Positions 1 through 8,842 of a stretch of 64,000 nucleotides of DNA are shown here, in pieces (the stretch's first letter is position 1; each line of letters opens with the position of its first letter). A program made the translations under genes and the position numbers. Source of the DNA: Candidatus Heimdallarchaeota archaeon. Lineage in GTDB: Archaea > Asgardarchaeota > Heimdallarchaeia > Heimdallarchaeales > Kariarchaeaceae. The stretch covers positions 372,001 through 436,000 of the forward strand of contig JASBSB010000006.1 of assembly GCA_030149205.1 (NCBI GenBank), in the 5' to 3' direction. A model generated the notes under the pieces. The model was not told the origin of the DNA. It saw nothing but the letters and a program-made list of their open reading frames with translations, and did not search any database.

Positions 1-1076
1 CTTGTCCCAAAATTAGATCACACTGGAATCACCCTCTGAGCTCGGATTCTGTGGTTGTACCAGACCACAGAGCACAACAGGCTCTTCCGCTTGTTCTGAG
101 GCTTGTGATCTCGCAGGAGGCGTGGTCGCTGCTTCAGCTGACCAAACACATGCTCGACCTCTGCCCGGAGGTAGACCCGACAGTTCTTCGTATAGATCCC
201 CCGATGCTGGCTTTGCAGCCGAACCAATCGATCCATGGGGCTGGAGGTCCCATGATCCCTGGAGTTTGATTTCTTGGGGATCACCGCCTGAAGTGTCTCC
301 TGAGCCAACAGCCCGATGATGCTCTCACTCCAGTAGGCCCTGTCAGCATGAACACGCCTCAGAGGAGGGATCAGACGCCGATACAGCCCCTCCCAGAGCC
401 TGCCAAAGGCAGCAGCATCATGCTCGGGGGCGCTGGAGGTGCAGACACCGACGACAGCCCTGCTTGGCAGCCCGACCGCCAGGTGGAGCTTGACAAAGAT
501 GGGGGAGCTCTTGCTGAGGGTCTGCCTCCCCCACTTGAGCAGCCTCCAGAAGCTCCCCTCTGTCAGCTCAAAGCCTGAGCTGTCTATCGCCACATCTGTT
601 GTGTGTTGAGAGCAGGCAAAGCCCAGCTGCTTGATCAGGCTCTCCAGATTCGCCTGCGAGACCTCATCCCACGCCCTGTGAAAGGTGGACTTGCTGGGGA
701 TGTGTCTCAGGTACCCCGCTTCGATCAAGAAATCACAGAGCCTAAGCTTGGGGGGAAGGTCCCTCCAAACAATCTGATCCTGCAAAGATACAGATGGCGA
801 CCAGCACCCATCTGAGCCCCACCCGAGGCCTGCCTAGTTTTGAGGCTCTTTTTGCGTCTGGGAACTTGGGACGAAGGAAATCTTGATTTAAGATGAGAAA
901 TTCGGACAGTACATGGAGGTTAATGACCTGTGTTTGTGGCACTAGTCAGTTCTGACCCTCTACTATATATCTAGTTCGATTCTAGCCTAATCTCAGGCGA
1001 GGTTCTCTCTCATCTGAAAATCTTTAATCCATTGAGCCTGAGGGCTCAATGCTTGTCCCAGGAGTTTTGGGACAAG
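1..1076 (-). mobile_element. IS element, IS5/IS4-like DDE transposase, bounded by 12-bp inverted repeats
   Basis: CTTGTCCCAAAA at 1-12 and its exact reverse complement TTTTGGGACAAG at 1065-1076 flank the transposase ORFs; the left boundary coincides with the window edge. Confidence 0.8.
18..942 (-). pseudogene. IS5-family-like transposase in two overlapping frames (742-942 N-terminal part, 18-785 C-terminal part); programmed frameshift or disrupted gene
   Basis: GRPRVGLRWVLVAI in one frame continues as QDQIVWRDLPPKL in the other; DDE-like C-terminal part (VHADRAYWSESI, EVEHVFGQLK). Confidence 0.7.
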
Positions 1077-1508
1077 CTTACCCCATATTATTAATAAGTT
1101 AAGCTTTTAGCAAACCTTAGCTGTACAAATCATAGTTTATCAGAATAAATCGTAAATATTCTAAGATAAATATTGAAAATTCTGTTAGAATAATTAATGG
1201 ATTATATAAAATTGCATTAATTAGCAATAAATTTCATTCATAAAGACTATATAACCACCTAAACCATAAATTATGAATAAGGGCCTCCCTGTTTACTATA
1301 ATCACTCATAAGGTCAACAGAAACATCATAAGATGTTGAGGATGTTTGGTTGAATTTTTTCACCCAATCTGAGACTGTGAAATTTTTAAATGTAGCAGAA
1401 AATGTAAAACTGCCAATTAAATTTATACTGTGTAAAGTATCAATATTTTAAGTGAAATTGAGCATCTGAAGAATGAATAACATTCTATTCTCCGAAATAG
1501 ACTAGAAA

Positions 1509-2402
1509 TTAAAATCCATCAAAAGATGGAAGACTGGGTTTAAGCTCTTTTATATCCTTTACATCCTGTTCAGGTTTTAGAGGACCCTCCTGTACAAATA
1601 GTTCATTGAACAGTCTCTCGCTTGCTGTTTTGTATTGACGCTGACCAATGGTTTTTAGTGACACTTTCGCCAGTTCTTTTAGTACTCGTATATTCATAAG
1701 TATGGAATATTTATCAGCTAGTTTTTGGGTGATCATATCTTCAATCTCTTCGGTCTCAAGCTTCTTCTTTTTATCAGGGATATGGGCCTGGACAACTTCA
1801 GCTTCTTTGATTAGATTTTCTGTTACTATGTCTCCAACACGGGTTCTAAACTCACTTAGGGTCTCACCAATTGATAAAGCATACATAATTGAAGCTCCTT
1901 CTTTGTCTGTAATTGGCCCCATTATCTCTAAATTTTTCACCTTATTTGAGAATTCTTCGAGGAGGGTTGGAAAGTCCAGATCAAGGTCTTCTGCAAAATT
2001 TGATAAACAGTCCACATAGTTTCCTGTCAACCACTCTTCTGAGCCTTCTTTTAAAACTTCAACAACCTCATCTAAAATAGCCTGGGCTCCTAAAATCTTA
2101 AATTCAACCTTACCGATACGATCTGTGATGTAGTTGTCACCACGATAAAATTGTTGATACAAAAGGTCTTTAATGATATCTTCAAGCTCATCTAGAGTTA
2201 GAAACCTTTCACCAAGCTGTCCAGATTTCTGATTTAGATATTTGATATTTTTCTCAGTTTCGCGAGCTTTTTCTGCGATAAGAAAATGTCCTCTAATTCG
2301 AAAATTCATTTTGTCCTTTGGTTGGATATTTAACCGCTTTCTATATTTAGCAGGAACAACGATTTGACCCTTGTTACTTACTTTATGACCTTCTGACACC
2401 AT
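1509..2402 (-). CDS. AbrB/SpoVT-domain protein with long C-terminal region
   Basis: N-terminal KVSNKGQIVVPAKYRKRLNIQPKDKMNFRI is the swapped-hairpin AbrB motif. Confidence 0.7.
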   Translation of the reverse strand: MVSEGHKVSNKGQIVVPAKYRKRLNIQPKDKMNFRIRGHFLIAEKARETEKNIKYLNQKSGQLGERFLTLDELEDIIKDLLYQQFYRGDNYITDRIGKVEFKILGAQAILDEVVEVLKEGSEEWLTGNYVDCLSNFAEDLDLDFPTLLEEFSNKVKNLEIMGPITDKEGASIMYALSIGETLSEFRTRVGDIVTENLIKEAEVVQAHIPDKKKKLETEEIEDMITQKLADKYSILMNIRVLKELAKVSLKTIGQRQYKTASERLFNELFVQEGPLKPEQDVKDIKELKPSLPSFDGF

Positions 2403-2845
2403 TTGTTATATTAAATTTGACATCAATGAATATAAGGTAATCGGATTCTCTTTAGGAGATAAAGAAATGTTGAACCTTTTTTGCACAATTGTCTAATTTG
2501 GAGAATTAGCCATCGTAAATACAGAATTTTTGAGGCGTTGAACCGCTTGAAAAGTTGAACCCATCCAATATAGTAGACAAGAATTTACTTAAATTTAGTA
2601 GAACAGTATATAATTCCTAAGAGAGATTTATCTTGTACTAATCTAATATTTTGAATTCCATCTATCAGATGGGAAAAGAAGGTGATAAAAAGTAGATTCA
2701 ACTATCGGTGAAGACAGTCAAAATACAAACTGAGATTCAGAAGGAAATGTAATTAAGGTCTCAGAAATTCCTTACAACTGTTAGAGAAACAATCAAACTT
2801 TTTTTATTCTTACATAAATTACTAAGAATACCTACTAAGGTATTT

Positions 2846-2930
2846 GCTTTCGTAGCTCAGCTGGTAGAGCGGTTGACTTGTAAGTTTCAAAGAAATCAAC
2901 AGGTCGTGGGTTCGAGTCCCGCCGGAAGCT
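2846..2930 (+). tRNA. tRNA-Thr(TGT) with 12-nt intron at 37/38
   Basis: Acceptor GCTTTCG/CGGAAGC, D arm GCTC..GAGC, anticodon stem GTTGA/TCAAC, T arm GTGGG TTCGAGT CCCGC; anticodon 2879-2881; intron 2883-2894 (AGTTTCAAAGAA). Confidence 0.9.
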
Positions 2931-3003
2931 TTTCCATTCTTAAAAAAAAATTTGATGATAGCTTTTTCTTTATAGATCTGCAGGAGAATTAGACCCTGTA
3001 AAA

Positions 3004-3912
3004 TCAGATTGTGTTTAATATCATTCTTGGTTTGGTAGATGTTATTTCTTCTATGTCTTCAGCTACGCATTTGAGGAGTTCATAATCATGTGATGCTATG
3101 ATGCTATGCCCCTTCTTAAACTGATTAATCGGCAATTCATCCACATCTGAGCCCGAAAGTACCATAACATATCCTCCCATCTGTTCAATTAAAATTTTAG
3201 CTGCTGCAAAATCGTGAACTTTTACAACATTTCTTAGGTCAACAAAGAGTTGAACTTGTTTTGAAGCAACCATAGCTAACTCCCAAGCCACACTCCCTTT
3301 AGATTCTAATGAAAACTGTCCAGAAAATGATTTAAAGTATTCTTTGACCTTGGGGTTATAACTATAAAGGTGAATCTTGTTTTTTCTGGTCAGTCTGAGT
3401 TTTCTGCCTTTATAGATTTTGAGTGGTTTATCATTCATCTTTACTGGGTTGTAACCATCAGTTGATAGCATTTTCGGTGAATATAGATCAAGAAGAATCG
3501 CACTGTCAAGGTCACCCATTTTTGGATTTCTACGCAAGGGGCCATATGCTAATGATATACACCCAATCTGTATACCCTTGCTAAAGTTATTAGAACCATC
3601 CAAAGGGTCAAGCAACATTGCTACAGAATCTTCAGAGTAAACGTCACCGATTTTCTTTACTCCAGATTCTTCTGAGAATAAAATTCCGTTCACCCCATTA
3701 TCTGAAATATAATCTATGAAAGATTGCTCTGCAACAAGATCAGCACGAATCTGCTGTTGTCCGGCAGCATTAATGGATTCTTCGTGCTCTTTAAGTGAAA
3801 CATCACCATTTACAATAGATTTTTTTGATTCTATAACAGCATCAATCAAAATTTGATGAATTGAGTCAAACCGCTCTTGTAAATTATTTGCAAATTTTGA
3901 AAGTGCGACCAT
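3004..3912 (-). CDS. Inositol monophosphatase / archaeal FBPase family phosphatase
   Basis: LLDPLDGSNNFSKGI metal-binding motif; VKVHDFAAAKILIEQMGG. Confidence 0.85.
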   Translation of the reverse strand: MVALSKFANNLQERFDSIHQILIDAVIESKKSIVNGDVSLKEHEESINAAGQQQIRADLVAEQSFIDYISDNGVNGILFSEESGVKKIGDVYSEDSVAMLLDPLDGSNNFSKGIQIGCISLAYGPLRRNPKMGDLDSAILLDLYSPKMLSTDGYNPVKMNDKPLKIYKGRKLRLTRKNKIHLYSYNPKVKEYFKSFSGQFSLESKGSVAWELAMVASKQVQLFVDLRNVVKVHDFAAAKILIEQMGGYVMVLSGSDVDELPINQFKKGHSIIASHDYELLKCVAEDIEEITSTKPRMILNTI

Positions 3913-4135
3913 GTCCTGCCCTACCTAACGCTACATATTTTTTTGCTATATAATAGTTTATAATCACTTTGGAAAAAAGCACAAATTTTGTTTAGGTTCT
4001 AAATTTATAATCTACTATTGTTAACACAATAAATAATTCATTTGATCTTAGGCTGTTTTCCACGCCTTGTATTACCATTCTTAAAGATATTCTATTATGG
4101 TGGGAGCTTACAATTGAAAACAGTGGTGTCAAGAA

Positions 4136-5386
4136 TTAAGACACCACATCCAGCTTCCGTTGCATTTCAATGTAAAGACCCCGTATTGTCTTACCTGAAA
4201 CCATGGAAGTGCCATTCTGATTCCATTCAACTTGGTCGACCTCGCTGTTTTCATAAATAAAGCTTAGCAGACTTGGACTAACTTCTTCAAAAGTAAAATT
4301 AATAATGTCTTTTTGCAGTATTTTCGAGAGAGTGGATTTAAAAGCTGAAATTAGGGATTCAGGATCCTTCATTGTTACACTAATCACTTCTCTTGGAGGT
4401 ATCTTTTCGTCATTTTGAATATTTTGTATCCTTGACTCTATGGTTTCAGGGGAAGTAAGGTCGGATTTGCTAAGAACTATAATGAGACGAGGATCAGCCT
4501 GATTTCTGTTAATAAATTCTTGAATAGTTTTTTTAAGGTAATCAAAGTGTATCTTCCAAGCTTGGTCATCTAGACTAACATCAATCATTACTATTAGAAT
4601 TTTCGAGTTATAAATAGGATCAAGAAGTTGATTAAAGGCATTCAAGACAGTTGTAGGTAGGTCTACCAGACCCACTGTATCAACAAAGTCTACTGGAAAT
4701 CCTAATATTTTAGACCGGGATTGTTTGATAAACATTGTAGTGAATGCTTTTATATCTGTTTCCTGAGTCTCATTTCCAACCAAAATATTAAACAAAGTCG
4801 ACTTCCCTGCAGAATAAAAACCGATGATGGGGATTTTAGGAATACTATCGTCACCAGTTGTTGGTTGAGAACGGTTCTGAAGCTTTTTGCTTATTTGGCT
4901 TGATCGTTTCCTTATATCCGCACTCATTATATCCTTAAGTTGCTCTCCAATACCCCCAGACCTTGCCTGTTTCTCTCGAATGACCCCCTGCCTTAACCCC
5001 CGAGTAATTCGTGGCCTTGAGTATTGAATCTGTGCGAGCTCAATCTGAAGCTGTACCTCTTTTGAACTGGCTTTATTCTCAAATATTTCAAGGACTAGCA
5101 TAATTTTATCAAGAATTTCTTTATCAAATGTTTTCTCCAAAAATGCATACTGATAAGGTGTGACACCCTGATTAAGGAGGACATAATTGTAATTCATATC
5201 CTCCGTTTCTTCCAACACATCTTGAATTTTTGAATGTGATAGGAAGGTCTCAGGATAATATTTTTGAGTGATAACTTTCTTGTGGTAAACAATTTCATAG
5301 CCTCCTGCATGAGCTAGATCAATTATTTCATTTGTTTCCAAAGAAGGATGGCTATAATAAGAAAGGAGAATTGCAGTCTTCTGCAT
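4136..5386 (-). CDS. HflX-like GTPase
   Basis: GFYSAGKSTLFN (G1), VDTVGLVDLP (G3), LSKSDL (G4), and the HflX-type N-terminal region QLQIELAQIQYSRPRITRGLRQ. Confidence 0.8.
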   Translation of the reverse strand: MQKTAILLSYYSHPSLETNEIIDLAHAGGYEIVYHKKVITQKYYPETFLSHSKIQDVLEETEDMNYNYVLLNQGVTPYQYAFLEKTFDKEILDKIMLVLEIFENKASSKEVQLQIELAQIQYSRPRITRGLRQGVIREKQARSGGIGEQLKDIMSADIRKRSSQISKKLQNRSQPTTGDDSIPKIPIIGFYSAGKSTLFNILVGNETQETDIKAFTTMFIKQSRSKILGFPVDFVDTVGLVDLPTTVLNAFNQLLDPIYNSKILIVMIDVSLDDQAWKIHFDYLKKTIQEFINRNQADPRLIIVLSKSDLTSPETIESRIQNIQNDEKIPPREVISVTMKDPESLISAFKSTLSKILQKDIINFTFEEVSPSLLSFIYENSEVDQVEWNQNGTSMVSGKTIRGLYIEMQRKLDVVS

Positions 5387-5447
5387 TCAAATAATAATTT
5401 TGTGGAGGACTAAAAGAATTGTTGTGTATTGCACCTTAATTCTTCAA

Positions 5448-5570
5448 ATCCAGGTTCGGGATGTTGCTGGGTGGAGCACCTGCTCTATGACCGTGATCAA
5501 GTCACAGCGTGACGCCTTTCCCATACGCTCGCGCAGAATAGTACAGGGCTTTCCGAGGCAGGGCTTAACT
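5448..5570 (-). rRNA. 5S rRNA, circularly permuted gene order (3' half precedes 5' half)
   Basis: Minus strand reads AGTTAAGCCCTGCCTCGG AAAGCCCTGTACTATTCTGCGCGAGCGTATGGGAAAGGCGTCACG CTGTGA-CTTGA-TCACGG TCATAGAGCAGGTGCTCCACCCAGCAACATCCCGAACCTGGAT. All conserved archaeal 5S blocks are present but rotated; helix I, helix II (GAG CAGG / CCTG C CTC) and helix III (CCAG/CTGG) are all formable. Confidence 0.9.
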
Positions 5571-5634
5571 TTCTGGTAAGTTATTAAGCACCAATGAACT
5601 CGTAAGTTCGTTATAACATCCCAAGAAAGTTTCT

Positions 5635-5643
5635 CTATTTAAG
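5635..5643 (-). promoter_or_regulatory. Candidate TATA box for the permuted 5S rRNA gene
   Basis: Minus-strand CTTAAATAG about 60 nt upstream of the predicted RNA, in the intergenic region. Confidence 0.35.
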
Positions 5644-5698
5644 AGTTAAACTAGATAACAGTTAAAACAAAATGACTTTGGGTCGTTCTGTGAGTTGA

Positions 5699-5753
5699 AT
5701 GATGATTCTTTGTTATCCGTAACAGATTTGAGGTTCAGAACAGTATTAACTGA
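5699..5753 (+). ncRNA. Possible C/D-box sRNA (weak)
   Basis: Box C ATGATGA at 5699-5705 and box D CTGA at 5750-5753 with short flanking GTT/AAC complementarity; internal D'/C' boxes are poor. Confidence 0.2.
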
Positions 5754-5926
5754 ACATTGGCACCCCCTGTTGGCGCCAATATGAGCCTTCTTTATCCCCT
5801 AACCAATACGTTTATGGTGAACTGGAGATACTTTGCTTAGCTCTGAATGGTTGTCCATGTCGAGAAAACTTGGTAAATTGAATATAATGATAGATAAAGT
5901 AATTAACTCTGTTTATAATCTTCGTT

Positions 5927-6427
5927 ATGGAATGGGACAAGTACCTCTCAAGTGAATATCCTAACAGAGAGAAACCATTCAATAAAGCCGTTTTAGGAGG
6001 AACTTTTGATCGCTTTCATGATGCACATAGACTGCTACTAAAGACTGCTGCCTTGTTAGCAAAATCGTTGTTCGTTGGGGTGGTTGGAGTAGAGTTAGGT
6101 AAGAAAATGTTCCCTAATAAGAAACATGGTGATCGAATTCAGGATTATGAGACCCGAATTAGAAATGTTGAAACATTTCTGTCCAAATTTAATTCTACAT
6201 TTGAGGTGGGTGAATTAAAAGATCCTTGGGGACCAGCACCTTATGATAAGAATGCAGACCTAATTGTCGTTTCAGGGGAAACGTATTCATCTGCTGAGAA
6301 AATCAATCAAATGAGAGAAGAAAGGGGATTAGCACCTCTCACTATTGTAACAATTAACAGGGTTCTTGACGAGAAGGGAATCCCAGTTTCTTCAACTAGA
6401 TTACGAGAGTTAGAGGTCAAAAAATAA
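5927..6427 (+). CDS. coaD: Phosphopantetheine adenylyltransferase, archaeal/eukaryotic type
   Basis: AVLGGTFDRFHDAHRLLLKTA nucleotidyltransferase motif; VSSTRLREL C-terminal motif. Confidence 0.88.
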   Translation: MEWDKYLSSEYPNREKPFNKAVLGGTFDRFHDAHRLLLKTAALLAKSLFVGVVGVELGKKMFPNKKHGDRIQDYETRIRNVETFLSKFNSTFEVGELKDPWGPAPYDKNADLIVVSGETYSSAEKINQMREERGLAPLTIVTINRVLDEKGIPVSSTRLRELEVKK

Positions 6428-6464
6428 GCTGTATCTTAAGAGTTAGTTTAAATTTTAGATATGA

Positions 6465-6956
6465 TTGACAACCTTAATGGAAATAGGAAATCAATGGCCA
6501 CTGATAGTTTTACATAATGTCAATGCTTCAAGCAAATGTACAGAATTTGTCAGAATTGGGTCAGCATTTGGGTTCAGAACCTTAATAATCACACAGGCGC
6601 AGGGATCAGCTGCTCAGAATGGGATTCCAAGTGCACAAAAATTAGCTCTCAAGAATAAGCTAAATTTTTTGGCCTTATATTCAGTTGAAGATGTAATTGA
6701 GCTTTTTAACCCTGAGCAGGTTGTACTGATTGCGCCCCCTCCCTTTGGGAAAGAAAATCTCTCACAAGGTGTTATTGATGAGATCAAGGCTCAAAAAACA
6801 GTGGTGGTTTTCGGAGGAAATGACCCAGGTTTGTCAAGAAAGGATCTGGATTTAGGAAGAACGGTTCAGTTGTCTGTTGGGGATATTGGTTCGATTGCCA
6901 CTCTATCACTTACCTTAGCCCTTCTAAAACATGGAAATAATCTATTGCCTGAGTAA
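6465..6956 (+). CDS. Conserved archaeal protein, possibly SPOUT-methyltransferase-like
   Basis: VVVFGGNDPGLSRKDLDLGRTVQLSVGDIGSIATLSLTLAL resembles a SPOUT-type C-terminal cofactor region. Confidence 0.45.
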   Translation: MTTLMEIGNQWPLIVLHNVNASSKCTEFVRIGSAFGFRTLIITQAQGSAAQNGIPSAQKLALKNKLNFLALYSVEDVIELFNPEQVVLIAPPPFGKENLSQGVIDEIKAQKTVVVFGGNDPGLSRKDLDLGRTVQLSVGDIGSIATLSLTLALLKHGNNLLPE

Positions 6957-7127
6957 GAATCAATTTCAGAATCCATTAAATTAGATGAGAATGCAAGAAA
7001 TTTCAGCTAAATTAAATTGATTGGAAATCGGCTCTGAATTCTCAAATTTATTCGGTATAGTGTAACAATAGAATTCTTTAGAAGAATGATGGCTAAAGTT
7101 TATAATACTCTGTTCTCATGAACTCCT

Positions 7128-8117
7128 ATGTCACTTATGGGGAAAGAGGTTCTGGTCACAGGTGCAGGTGGTTTTATAGGTAGCCACCTGACAGAGGCAC
7201 TTGTAAAGGAGGGGGCAAATGTCTCTGTACTGCTAAGGTATACCTCGGAAAAAAACATTGGAAATTTAAGATATCTCGATAAAGACCTTTACGATCAAAT
7301 AGACCTCAATTTTGGAACTGTCGAAGACAGAACATTTGTCAATAGTTTAGCAAGGGACAAAGAGATTATTTTTCATCTCGCTGCACTAATAGGAATTCCT
7401 TATTCATATGTAGCTCCTGAGAGTTATGTGTCAACAAATATTATTGGCACTCTAAATTTCCTCAATGCAGCAAGAGAATTTGAACCTGACGTGGCTCTCT
7501 TCACCTCAACCAGTGAGGTCTATGGGACTGCAAATTATGTCCCAATAGATGAAAAGCATCCTTTAAAGGGACAATCACCCTATTCAGCAACAAAGATAGG
7601 TGCAGATAAACTGATCGAAAGCTATTTCCTCTCATTTGATTGCCCAATAGTTACTGTAAGACCATTTAATACTTATGGCCCAAGGCAATCCGATAGAGCA
7701 GTTATTCCAACCATAATCAGTCAGGCAATGTTTAATGATACAATAAGGTTAGGTGACCTCTCACCAACCAGAGATTATGTTTATGTAAGAGATACTGTGG
7801 ATGGATTCATTCAGTTGGCTAAGAAAAAACCATTTGGGGAGGTTGTGAACCTAGCCACAGGTAAAGAATTCAAAATAGGTGACATCGTTGATTTGGTACA
7901 GGAGAATCTAAACACAGATAAAAAAGTCGTTAGTGAATCTCAAAGAATGAGACCATCAAAAAGTGAGGTTCGACAACTACTGGGTGATGCAGGCAAAGCC
8001 AATTCCCTGGGGTGGTCACCGAAGTACAGTTTCGCGAAAGGTCTGGATGAAACAATCAAGTGGTTTAAACAGCATGAGAAATATTCTAAAAAGGATCAGA
8101 GCAGGTACAGTGTATGA
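7128..8117 (+). CDS. NAD-dependent epimerase/dehydratase (nucleotide-sugar extended SDR)
   Basis: VTGAGGFIGSHL Rossmann motif; YSATKIGAD (YxxxK); RPFNTYGPRQ. Confidence 0.9.
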   Translation: MSLMGKEVLVTGAGGFIGSHLTEALVKEGANVSVLLRYTSEKNIGNLRYLDKDLYDQIDLNFGTVEDRTFVNSLARDKEIIFHLAALIGIPYSYVAPESYVSTNIIGTLNFLNAAREFEPDVALFTSTSEVYGTANYVPIDEKHPLKGQSPYSATKIGADKLIESYFLSFDCPIVTVRPFNTYGPRQSDRAVIPTIISQAMFNDTIRLGDLSPTRDYVYVRDTVDGFIQLAKKKPFGEVVNLATGKEFKIGDIVDLVQENLNTDKKVVSESQRMRPSKSEVRQLLGDAGKANSLGWSPKYSFAKGLDETIKWFKQHEKYSKKDQSRYSV

Positions 8118-8830
8118 ATGAGATTAAACAGGCAGTGATTTTAGCTGGAGGAAAAGGGTCAAGACTAAGACCTTACACCCTCATTCTACCCAAACCCTTG
8201 ATGCCCTTAGGAGATTTTCCCATTTTGGAAATTTTAATAAAAAAATTAAGACATCACAACATAACGGATATAATCATTGCTACTGGGTACCTTTCACATC
8301 TCATAGAAGCATATTTTGGTGACGGGAAAAAATTTGGTGTAAATATTCGTTACTCACATGAGGATAAACCTTTAGGAACAGCAGGGCCACTTAAGCTCAT
8401 TCCAAACTTAGATGAGGATTTCTTGATAATGAATGGTGATCTATTGACTGACTTATCATTCAGCGAGATGATACGATTTCATGAGAGAACCCAGAGCGAT
8501 GTTACTATCTCAGTCTACTCAAAAAAGGTCAAAATAGACCTAGGTGTATTAAAACTCAATGAGAATAATCAGATTCTAGATTATATTGAAAAACCAACCT
8601 ATGATTTTGATGTAAGTATGGGGATGTATGTGCTAAATCGTAGGGTGCTAGAACATATTCCAGAAGATTACTTTGATTTCCCTGATTTGATTAAAATGTT
8701 AATAAAAACAGAATTAAAGGTAAATGCATTCAAGTTTGAGGGTACATGGTTGGATGTGGGGAGACCAGATGATTACACTCTCGCAATGGAATTGTTCCAA
8801 GGTGGAGATTCAGAGAAGTTTTTAACATAA
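8114..8830 (+). CDS. Sugar-phosphate nucleotidyltransferase
   Basis: AVILAGGKGSRLRPYTLILPKPLMPLGDFPIL signature; overlaps the preceding epimerase stop by 4 bp. Confidence 0.92.
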   Translation: MNEIKQAVILAGGKGSRLRPYTLILPKPLMPLGDFPILEILIKKLRHHNITDIIIATGYLSHLIEAYFGDGKKFGVNIRYSHEDKPLGTAGPLKLIPNLDEDFLIMNGDLLTDLSFSEMIRFHERTQSDVTISVYSKKVKIDLGVLKLNENNQILDYIEKPTYDFDVSMGMYVLNRRVLEHIPEDYFDFPDLIKMLIKTELKVNAFKFEGTWLDVGRPDDYTLAMELFQGGDSEKFLT

Positions 8831-8842
8831 GGACTGAAAACA

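Noticed and set aside
51-815. Plus-strand ORFs opposite the transposase (51-269, 122-319, 348-578, 603-815)
   Set aside because: Antisense shadows of a recognisable transposase coding region; no family features
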